From positions 1 through 64,000 of the forward strand of contig CAYYEZ010000027.1 of assembly GCA_964471225.1 (NCBI GenBank): 64,000 nt of DNA, given 5' to 3'. The position numbers and the translations under genes are program-made. Source of the DNA: JAGVJT01 sp964471225 (GTDB lineage Bacteria; Pseudomonadota; Gammaproteobacteria; Legionellales; Legionellaceae). Positions 35,041 through 42,317 of this stretch are shown here, piece after piece (position 1 is the stretch's first letter; each line of letters begins with the position of its first letter). The notes under the pieces are model-generated. The model worked only from the letters and a program-made list of their open reading frames with translations. It was not told the DNA's origin and ran no database searches.

Positions 35041-36693
35041 TTATTTGAGCTCGCGTCTTAAGATTTTACCCACATTGGTCTTGGGTAATTCTGAATAAAA
35101 CGCAATGATTTTAGGTACTTTATAAGCTGCTAGATGCTTACGACAGTGTGCAATCACTTGTGTTTCAGTGAGCGATTCATCACGTTTTACAATGCAGGCT
35201 TTCACTTTTTCATCGACATCGCCTTGATGCACACCGACGACCCCAACTTCTAGTACACCAGGAAGCATGCTGATGACTTGCTCAACTTCATTGGGATATA
35301 CATTAAATCCTGAAACTAGAATCATGTCTTTTTTTCTGTCGACAAGATAAACGAAACCTTGATCATCGACTCGAGCGATATCTCCTGTTCTAAGGAAACC
35401 ATCTGTCCAAAAAACTAAATCTGTCTCATCTTGACGGTGCCAGTAACCTGGCATGACTTGAGGGCCTCTAATACATAACTCGCCTGTTTCTCCCAGCGGA
35501 ACTTCAAAGCCATTATCGTCACGAATCGATATTTCAGTTGAAGGCAATGGAAGCCCAATACTACCATTATAGACCTCTAGATACATGGGATTAATCGTCA
35601 CAGCAGGACTTGTTTCTGTGAGGCCATAGGCCTCAAGTACCCGTGAGTGTGTTTTTTCACGCCAAGCGAGAGCGACACTTTTTTGCAATGCCATTCCGCC
35701 AGAAAGTGACAATTTGAGCTTTGAAAAATCAATGTCTTGGAACAGTGGATGATGAAGAAGTGCGTTGAACAAAGTATTGACGCCAGTGATGGCGGTGATT
35801 TTTCGATATCGGATCGTTTTTATAAATTGAATCAAGTCACGAGGATTTGTGATGAGAATGTTCTCTGCGCCGAATTTTAAAAAAGTTAAGCAGTTCGCGG
35901 TTAAAGAAAAAATGTGGTATAGCGGTAGGGCCGTGACAATTTTATCTTCTGTATTCACCTGCAGTGGGCTTATCCATGCAGAGGCTTGTAAAACGTTGGC
36001 GAGTAAGTTTCCGTGAGTCAAAATAGCGCCTTTGGCAACGCCGGTGGTACCTCCGGTGTACTGGATGAAGGCAATATCTTCTCGCGTGATGACTTCTTGT
36101 ATTAATTTTGATCGAGAGGGTTTGATTGTGTCTCTAAAAGAAATGGCACTGGGAATGGAGAATGGAGGCACAAGTCGTTTGATGTATTTCACGACATGAT
36201 TGACCAGCCAGCGTTTTAAAGGCGGAAAAACATCGCCGATTTCAGTCACAATCACATGTTTCAAATGAGGTAGCTTTGGTAATGCTGCCTCAACGGTTTT
36301 TGCAAAGTTTGCCAAAACAATGAGCGCACTCGCCTGACAATCAGAAAGCTGGTGTACAACCTCGTCACGCGTGTAGAGTGGGTTTGTGTTCACAACAATA
36401 CACCCTGCACGTAAAATTCCAAATAGCGCGATGGGGTACTGCAGTAGGTTAGGGAGCATGATAGCAACACGATCACCTTTTTTAAGACCAAGGCGTTGTA
36501 AATAAAGTGCAAAAAGACGGCTATAATCCTCAAGTTCTTCATAAGTGATCGAAACGTCAAAGTTTGTGTATGCTTTTTTGTTAGCATACATGCTGCAAGA
36601 TTCTTCGAACATCTGAATCAACGATCCATATTGATTGAGGTTGATCTCGTAGGGGACCCCCTCTTGATAGTGACTAAGCCACAGTTTATCCAC
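35041..36693 (-). CDS. fadD: Long-chain fatty acid-CoA ligase
   Basis: FadD, 550 residues, an AMP-forming acyl-CoA synthetase activating imported fatty acids. The P-loop-like motif YTGGTTGVAKGA, the AYGLTETSP motif, the adenylate-binding TGD and the RKKDMILVSGFNVYP hinge are intact, and the C-terminal catalytic lysine lies in TNVGKILRREL. Full length, with no fused domains. It is divergent from minC. Confidence 0.93.
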   Translation of the reverse strand: MDKLWLSHYQEGVPYEINLNQYGSLIQMFEESCSMYANKKAYTNFDVSITYEELEDYSRLFALYLQRLGLKKGDRVAIMLPNLLQYPIALFGILRAGCIVVNTNPLYTRDEVVHQLSDCQASALIVLANFAKTVEAALPKLPHLKHVIVTEIGDVFPPLKRWLVNHVVKYIKRLVPPFSIPSAISFRDTIKPSRSKLIQEVITREDIAFIQYTGGTTGVAKGAILTHGNLLANVLQASAWISPLQVNTEDKIVTALPLYHIFSLTANCLTFLKFGAENILITNPRDLIQFIKTIRYRKITAITGVNTLFNALLHHPLFQDIDFSKLKLSLSGGMALQKSVALAWREKTHSRVLEAYGLTETSPAVTINPMYLEVYNGSIGLPLPSTEISIRDDNGFEVPLGETGELCIRGPQVMPGYWHRQDETDLVFWTDGFLRTGDIARVDDQGFVYLVDRKKDMILVSGFNVYPNEVEQVISMLPGVLEVGVVGVHQGDVDEKVKACIVKRDESLTETQVIAHCRKHLAAYKVPKIIAFYSELPKTNVGKILRRELK

Positions 36694-36757
36694 GTGTTAA
36701 CCTTCTGTTACAAGTTTGTGCGTGCTAGTATAAACAAAAATAATTCCAGGGGGTAGG

Positions 36758-37456
36758 ATGGCAACAGAGAATGTATTGAAAACACAAGCGTTTAAATTAA
36801 AAGGACGCTTGTTTACTTTCACAGTTCTACAACTGCAAGAGGTTGTATGCGAATCTATCATCAAACAATTGACAGAGGTGATTTCTCAAGCGCCAAAATT
36901 ATTTGAAAATACCCCTGTTGTTCTTGATTGCTCAAGTATCGAGAGTGATGCATTGGATCTATCATCACTTTGTCAGGCGATTCGTGAACAAAGTGTTGTA
37001 CCGATCGCTATTCAGGGAGGCAGTCCTTTTTTACAAACATGTGCTAGAGCTTTAGGTCTTGCCGTACTTAATGCCTCGGCAACGAATGATAAGCCGTTAG
37101 ACACAAGTACAGAAGTGGTTTCAACGATGTTAACCTCGAAGCCAAAACGGGTGAGTGTGCCCATTCGCTCTGGTCAACAGATTGTGAGCAAAGATGCCGA
37201 TTTAATTATTACAGCCTCAGTGAGTCACGGTGCCGAAATTTTATCAGAGGGTAATATTCACGTGTATGGCGCGTTGCGTGGTAAGGCGCTGGCGGGGATC
37301 AATGGTGATAAAGAAGCGAGAATATTTTGTCAGTCTCTTGATGCCGAGTTGGTTTCTATTGCGGGTTTTTACTTAGTCCGAGAGACACTACATCCCATGA
37401 CCTCTCCTTGTCAAATTTACTTACAGGACGATCAAATTAAAATTGAGCCTTTATGA
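36758..37456 (+). CDS. minC: Septum site-determining protein MinC
   Basis: MinC, 232 residues, inhibits FtsZ assembly away from midcell. The N-terminal domain begins with AFKLKGRLFTFTVLQL; a Ser/Thr-rich linker (about 110-126) leads to the C-terminal beta-helix (RSGQQIVSKDADLIITASVSHGAE, GNIHVYGALRGKALAG). AGGGGGTAGG lies just before the ATG. minD and minE, usually adjacent, are not in the window; lpxH follows with a 4-base overlap. Confidence 0.93.
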   Translation: MATENVLKTQAFKLKGRLFTFTVLQLQEVVCESIIKQLTEVISQAPKLFENTPVVLDCSSIESDALDLSSLCQAIREQSVVPIAIQGGSPFLQTCARALGLAVLNASATNDKPLDTSTEVVSTMLTSKPKRVSVPIRSGQQIVSKDADLIITASVSHGAEILSEGNIHVYGALRGKALAGINGDKEARIFCQSLDAELVSIAGFYLVRETLHPMTSPCQIYLQDDQIKIEPL

Positions 37457-38211
37457 ATGATGCTGTTTTTATTTCAGATTTGCATTTACATCCGGAAAGC
37501 GCTTTTTTAACAAGGCGTTTTAAGCAGTGGGTGTGCTGGGCGCTCAAAAATACGCGTACTGTTTATATTCTTGGAGATTTTTTTCATGCTTGGGCTGGCG
37601 ATGATACGCTAGATGCTTGGAGTCGAAGCATCGCAGCACAATTAGCACAATTTCATGACCATGATATCCCAGTTTATTTTATGGCGGGAAATCGTGACTT
37701 TTTAGTTGGTCAGGATTTTGCACATCTTGCCAAGATTAACATTATAGACGAGCCGTACGTGACTGAATTTGGTCACGACAGGGTGCTCATTGTACATGGC
37801 GATCGCTATTGTACCTTGGATACGGCACATCAATGGTTTCGAAAAGTGACTCGGCATGGGTTTTTTCGGCAGTTTTTTTTAGCCTTACCTCGTCGTTTTC
37901 GTGAGAAGATTGTTTATCAGGTTCGAAAACAAAGCCAATCTCGCATGCTCCCTAAATCGAAAATGATGACGGTTTCAGAGTCATTAGGTATTGAGGCGAT
38001 ACAACACGATGTGAACATCATTATTCACGGCCATACGCATGACCCTATGCGTATTTCGCATCAATATCATGGTAAAAATTTTGAACAAATAGTTCTCAGT
38101 GATTGGGAAGAAAATGTTCTTATTTTGTGTTACAATGAGAACAAGACGTTCTATTATGTTAAGTTTGATGAGGAGAATGACAATGCCTGTTCCTGCCACA
38201 ACCCCGGTTGA
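37453..38211 (+). CDS. lpxH: UDP-2,3-diacylglucosamine diphosphatase
   Basis: LpxH, 252 residues, cleaves UDP-2,3-diacylglucosamine to lipid X in lipid A synthesis, at the cytoplasmic face of the inner membrane. The calcineurin-like metallophosphoesterase signature is complete: DLHLHP, GDFFHAW, GNRDF, HGD and GHTHDP. The C-terminus is longer and Asn/Glu-rich than in E. coli LpxH. It overlaps minC by 4 bases, and the next, unrecognised gene begins inside its last 29 bases. Confidence 0.94.
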   Translation: MNDAVFISDLHLHPESAFLTRRFKQWVCWALKNTRTVYILGDFFHAWAGDDTLDAWSRSIAAQLAQFHDHDIPVYFMAGNRDFLVGQDFAHLAKINIIDEPYVTEFGHDRVLIVHGDRYCTLDTAHQWFRKVTRHGFFRQFFLALPRRFREKIVYQVRKQSQSRMLPKSKMMTVSESLGIEAIQHDVNIIIHGHTHDPMRISHQYHGKNFEQIVLSDWEENVLILCYNENKTFYYVKFDEENDNACSCHNPG

Positions 38212-39028
38212 GCCATTAACCTCGGCATCCGAGACAGCAAAAGCAAAGTCGGTTATTGAAAACGTGAAAAAAGAGATTGCAAATCAGCAAGCAAGCTCAA
38301 GAATGGAGCAATTAAAAGCTGATCAAGCCGCAGATAGCGCTCGTCTAGCAAAGCTTGACATGCTTGTTCAGCATCGACTTCACGGAAATCCTGATGAAAA
38401 AGGTAGTGAACGAGAAGCGTTGATGCCCATGTTGGAAGAAAATGCGGCGTCTCCTGGTGGTAAGGCTTATGAAAATTTCAAATCAGCCTATCAAGAGTTG
38501 GTACGCATGGCCATTGCGTTATGCTACGTGCTTTCCGCCTATTTTCGTGCCAAGGGTGCCGGCATAGGATCTTCTCTTTATTGGACTATTACACCCATTA
38601 TGTCAAAGGTCTTCGAATCATCCGGCCTCCCTGTTGAGCTGCACCAAGATATTCTCAAAGCGAGTCATTGTGGTGCTGACGGACAAGTTACTTTTGACAG
38701 ATTGCCACCCTCTTTATTTACAACAGGGACGCCTGAGGTGATGCAGCAGCAACTTTCAACGATGAATGAGTTTTTAGTTAGGGCTTTTTTACTAAGCCAC
38801 GGGTATGAGCCTGATGATAATAGTGTTTTCACTCACAAAGATACTGGCCTGCCCTTGTCTTCGACCAAGTTTGAAGAGTTAAAAAATGATCCCGAGGAAG
38901 GGTTGCGGCATTTTGCTGAGAAGTACTTGCCTGTCAGAATAACACCAAGACCGATGGGGCCTGTAGGCAAAAGTGTGCCTGAGCCTGAAGAGATAGAGCC
39001 CACATCACCAACACCTGGTCGTCGTTAG
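38183..39028 (+). CDS. Hypothetical protein, effector-like
   Basis: I do not recognise this 281-residue protein. AGGAG (38171-38175) places the start at the ATG at 38183, giving MPVPATTPVEPLT; the frame is open further upstream inside lpxH without RBS support. A Lys/Ala/Gln-rich stretch (about 15-60, likely coiled coil) precedes a hydrophobic segment (about 117-135, MAIALCYVLSAYF), too polar around it to be certain of membrane insertion. The C-terminal 30 residues are rich in Pro and Glu (PEPEEIEP...). No signal peptide. An acidic C-terminus and lack of homologues recognised by eye are compatible with a Dot/Icm substrate, but this is inference. A TACAAT box at 38131 could be its -10. Confidence 0.6.
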   Translation: MPVPATTPVEPLTSASETAKAKSVIENVKKEIANQQASSRMEQLKADQAADSARLAKLDMLVQHRLHGNPDEKGSEREALMPMLEENAASPGGKAYENFKSAYQELVRMAIALCYVLSAYFRAKGAGIGSSLYWTITPIMSKVFESSGLPVELHQDILKASHCGADGQVTFDRLPPSLFTTGTPEVMQQQLSTMNEFLVRAFLLSHGYEPDDNSVFTHKDTGLPLSSTKFEELKNDPEEGLRHFAEKYLPVRITPRPMGPVGKSVPEPEEIEPTSPTPGRR

Positions 39029-39040
39029 GGCAAAATCAAT

Positions 39041-40057
39041 ATGTATGTGTTGGGTATAGAGTCATCTTGTGACGAGACTGCGGTTGCCGTTTATCACGAA
39101 CAACAAGGGCTTCTTGCCCATCAAATACACTCACAAATTCAAACACATCAACGCTATGGCGGTGTTGTGCCTGAGCTTGCTTCACGTAACCACATCCATT
39201 ATCTCATCCCTTTAGTTGAGAACGCATTGTGTGAGGCGAAGATCGAGAAAAAAGACCTGAGTGCGATAGCTTATACTGCAGGCCCTGGCTTAATTGGTGC
39301 TTTACTTGTGGGCGCTTCTTTTGCAAAAAGTTTTGCTTATGCTTTGGGTGTCCCGGCGATTGCCGTACATCATCTTGAGGCCCACTTGTTAGCGGCCATG
39401 TTAGATGATCCTATGATTCGTTTTCCTTTTCTAACATTGCTTGTTTCTGGTGGGCATACACAGCTGATCCATGCTCGCGCACTTGGTGATTACGTCTTGC
39501 TTGGAGAGACGTTAGATGATGCTGTTGGAGAAGCTTTTGATAAAACTGCGAAATGTATGGGTTTGTCTTATCCAGGTGGGCCTGAGATTGCTGCTTTGGC
39601 TGAAGCATGGGAGCCTGAAATAGGAGCGCTCCCTGCTTTTCCTCGACCGATGTTAGATAGACCTGGCCTGATGCTGAGCTTTAGCGGACTTAAAACACAT
39701 GCTTTGTATGCTTGGCAAGCGAGTGATCAAGATGACGCTTCAAAAATGATAATTGCACGAGCTTTTCAAGACGCTGTCGTGGATGTTTTTCGAGTGAAGT
39801 GCGCTCGTGCGTTGCAGCAGACCCACTTAACACGGCTGGTTGTTGCCGGTGGAGTGGGGGCAAATCGTGCTTTACGTTCAGCCCTTATGAGCTTAGGTGA
39901 GTCTTTACACGTCGATATTTCTTTTCCTCGCCCCGCTTTTTGTACAGATAACGGTGCGATGATCGCTTATACTGGATTTTTACACTTAAAAGAGGGTCAT
40001 CAAGATGACTCTCTTTCCATCAATGCAAAAGCACGCTGGCCTTTTACTTCTTCTTAA
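39041..40057 (+). CDS. tsaD: tRNA N6-threonylcarbamoyladenosine transferase TsaD
   Basis: TsaD (Gcp/YgjD), 338 residues, transfers threonylcarbamoyl to A37 of ANN-decoding tRNAs with TsaB and TsaE. ASKHA fold with GIESSCDETAVAVY at the N-terminus, metal ligands in HHLEAHL (HxxxH), and VSGGHTQL, GPGLIGALLVG and DNGAMIAYTG. Length is normal. Its last bases overlap the convergent plsY. Confidence 0.96.
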   Translation: MYVLGIESSCDETAVAVYHEQQGLLAHQIHSQIQTHQRYGGVVPELASRNHIHYLIPLVENALCEAKIEKKDLSAIAYTAGPGLIGALLVGASFAKSFAYALGVPAIAVHHLEAHLLAAMLDDPMIRFPFLTLLVSGGHTQLIHARALGDYVLLGETLDDAVGEAFDKTAKCMGLSYPGGPEIAALAEAWEPEIGALPAFPRPMLDRPGLMLSFSGLKTHALYAWQASDQDDASKMIIARAFQDAVVDVFRVKCARALQQTHLTRLVVAGGVGANRALRSALMSLGESLHVDISFPRPAFCTDNGAMIAYTGFLHLKEGHQDDSLSINAKARWPFTSS

Positions 40058-40646
40058 AATTCATTTTAGGTTCTGTTTTATTGAGAAGGCGCTGGATGTT
40101 CTCTCGATGTTGATAAATCACGAGGATTGAAAGTGCTAAAAAAGGTAAAAAAGCAGCTCTATCCATCGTGAAAAGAACAGCTAGGGGAAGTACCGTCAAT
40201 GCTACGATTGCAGATAAAGAAGAAATTCGAGAAGTAAATGCCGTAATCAACCATGTGAGAATGATAAAAAATCCTAATTTAGGCTCAAAACCCAGTAACC
40301 CACCAAGTGTCGTTGCGACGCCTTTTCCGCCTTCAAAATTTAAAAATACTGGATAAATATGCCCAAGGACAGCAGCAATAACGACAAGCCCCGCACAAAA
40401 CGCATTTAATCCCACAAGATGAGCTAGTAATGCAGGGAGTGTCCCTTTCAGCATATCACCGACTAAAACAAGAATAGCATAAGGTTTTCCTGCGATGCGT
40501 AACATGTTGGTCGCCCCAGGATTTTTCGAGCCTTCAAGTCGAGGATCAGGCAGGTGGAATAATTTTGCTACGATAACAGCAGAGCAAACAGAGCCTACGA
40601 GATAGGCGATAATGACGAAAACAAGGGTTGAAATCCAAAGAGACAT
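40044..40646 (-). CDS. plsY: Acyl-phosphate:glycerol-3-phosphate acyltransferase PlsY
   Basis: PlsY, about 200 residues, an inner-membrane enzyme making lysophosphatidic acid. Conserved loops are present: GSVCSAVIVAKLF, GSKNPGATNMLR and FEGGKGVATTLGG. The ATG at 40646 places the first membrane helix at the N-terminus as usual; an upstream ATG at 40679 is less likely. It is convergent with tsaD and divergent from the GxSxG hydrolase. Confidence 0.93.
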   Translation of the reverse strand: MSLWISTLVFVIIAYLVGSVCSAVIVAKLFHLPDPRLEGSKNPGATNMLRIAGKPYAILVLVGDMLKGTLPALLAHLVGLNAFCAGLVVIAAVLGHIYPVFLNFEGGKGVATTLGGLLGFEPKLGFFIILTWLITAFTSRISSLSAIVALTVLPLAVLFTMDRAAFLPFLALSILVIYQHRENIQRLLNKTEPKMNFKKK

Positions 40647-40720
40647 GATAATGCACTTGATGATTAAATGTAGAGGCATTTTATTGGGATTCTCTGTTCA
40701 AGACAACCAAAAAGATATGA

Positions 40721-40749
40721 TTGACCATATGGTGTCTTTATGGTATTAT
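40721..40749 (+). promoter_or_regulatory. Strong sigma-70 promoter for hydrolase gene
   Basis: TTGACC (40721-40726) and TATTAT (40744-40749) with an ideal 17-base spacer, ending 31 bases before the start codon of the gene at 40780. It is one of the best promoter matches in the window. Confidence 0.65.
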
Positions 40750-40779
40750 TTTGAACAAATTAATCTATGAGTGAACTAA

Positions 40780-42252
40780 ATGAGTGAACCGATTCTTAAT
40801 ATCAGTTTTTGTGGCACTAATGTCCCTGCAACAAGATCAACTGCTGCATCTCTTGTTGCGATACGTCAGTTTGATAATCATTTGATTGTGTCGGGCGTTG
40901 CCGCTCCAGACGCGTACGATCCAGAGACAGGCTTGCATTACCCAATTCCAGGAACCTACGATGTCGATTTTCAATTAAAACAACGCATACGTTACCCGTG
41001 GATGAATCAGAATTTTTCGCTTGTTCAACGTTGCGCTGGTTTTTTATGGGGTGAGGGTGAGGGTGATAATTTAAATTATGCGATGCTGCATGTTAGAAAA
41101 TGTATGAAAGATGTACCCCCTAATAAGCGTGTAACCATTAATCTTGCGGGCTATAGTCGAGGTGGTGCTGCCGCAGTGCATTTCGCAAATGATCTTTATC
41201 GAAAATATGGAAATCGTGTTCGTGTTAATCTATTTATCCTAGATCCGAATGCTGGTATCGGTCGCCAGCATTTTCAAGCTAAAAAACGCATCCCTTCAAA
41301 CGTTGATAATTTTTATGTGGTGTTTAATCGTTTGGAAAAAATGTCATTGCTTAAACCTTTAAATATCCCACATTATAATTTTTCAAATCCTAAAACGCAT
41401 GTGACAGCATTGCATGTTGAAGGAGATCATATCGAGCAAGAGCAACTGCGAGATGATGGCGAAATGTGCGGCGCAAAAGTGAATCAACAACTTCTAGAAA
41501 TGTTTTATGATTCCTATGGGGCCAAGCGGAAGTCTGGTTTTGAATCAAAGATCTATTCTTTAAAAGATAATGTCTTTGTGAGAAAAGGATTTGTGAGTTT
41601 TAAGGATAAAGAAACTGTTTTAGATCAAGCAATTCGAGAAATTACGCCTGTATTAGGCCAGCAATCTCTTCGTCAAATTGAAGAAAATGAATATCTAAAG
41701 CAGTTTAATGAAGAGACACAAGATTTTTCTGATGAGCGTTATCGCGAGTTGAGTTATTATTTTTCATATTTCTTAAATGAAATTGATAAAGAACATACAA
41801 CCGTAGAGGAGCAAGAAAAAGCCGCTTTATTATTGCAAGCTACAGATAATTTAATTAAAGCGTTAACTCCCAGCAAAAAATATACCCCAAAACAACAACA
41901 AAAAGCACTTGAAGCGTTTTATCAGATGGTTTGCAAAGACCGGTATCATCCTTATTTAATACAAATTTTTGCACATATCGTAGCATTAGCAACTGGAATT
42001 ATTTTAGGCACTACTTTTTCGATGATCGGTTTTTGTATAGGGTTAACGCGTTTGGATACCTTTGGTTTTGCGGCGATACCTTATGGTGCTATAGGTTTTT
42101 ATCGTGGCTTTGTGGCTGGGTTTTCTTGGGGAAAATATCAAATGCTTGGGCATCAAAATGCTGAAAAAATTGAGCGCAAAGCAAGTGATTTAATTGCCAC
42201 GATTTCTGAGTGTGAGAATATCATGAATGAATCTGTTGGTTTTAAGTTTTAG
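40780..42252 (+). CDS. Alpha/beta-hydrolase-like protein with C-terminal membrane hairpin
   Basis: A 490-residue protein beginning ILNISFCGTN, with a nucleophile elbow GYSRGG (about residues 126-131) after the strand VTINLA, followed by the strand LFILDPNAG whose Asp could serve the triad; H212 or H216 (HVEGDHIE) is a candidate base. The layout recalls the DUF2235/Tle1 lipase group and several Legionella effectors annotated as hydrolases. Residues 270-385 are charged and helical; about 395-455 form two membrane spans (IVALATGIILGTTFSMIGFCIGL; GFAAIPYGAIGFYRGFVAGF). No signal peptide. The start region contains a 13-base tandem duplication. A membrane-targeted effector is plausible; family assignment is tentative. 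Confidence 0.65.
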   Translation: MSEPILNISFCGTNVPATRSTAASLVAIRQFDNHLIVSGVAAPDAYDPETGLHYPIPGTYDVDFQLKQRIRYPWMNQNFSLVQRCAGFLWGEGEGDNLNYAMLHVRKCMKDVPPNKRVTINLAGYSRGGAAAVHFANDLYRKYGNRVRVNLFILDPNAGIGRQHFQAKKRIPSNVDNFYVVFNRLEKMSLLKPLNIPHYNFSNPKTHVTALHVEGDHIEQEQLRDDGEMCGAKVNQQLLEMFYDSYGAKRKSGFESKIYSLKDNVFVRKGFVSFKDKETVLDQAIREITPVLGQQSLRQIEENEYLKQFNEETQDFSDERYRELSYYFSYFLNEIDKEHTTVEEQEKAALLLQATDNLIKALTPSKKYTPKQQQKALEAFYQMVCKDRYHPYLIQIFAHIVALATGIILGTTFSMIGFCIGLTRLDTFGFAAIPYGAIGFYRGFVAGFSWGKYQMLGHQNAEKIERKASDLIATISECENIMNESVGFKF

Positions 42253-42317
42253 CACAATCAACATGATTTATCTTTCAAAATACGCTAAACTTGCCGCAAA
42301 AAATAGTGTGGCAAGTG

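Noticed and set aside
36686..36694. TTATCCACG resembling a DnaA box near the fadD start
   Set aside because: It is a single imperfect copy within the fadD start region, with no cluster of boxes, no AT-rich unwinding element and no dnaA/dnaN nearby.
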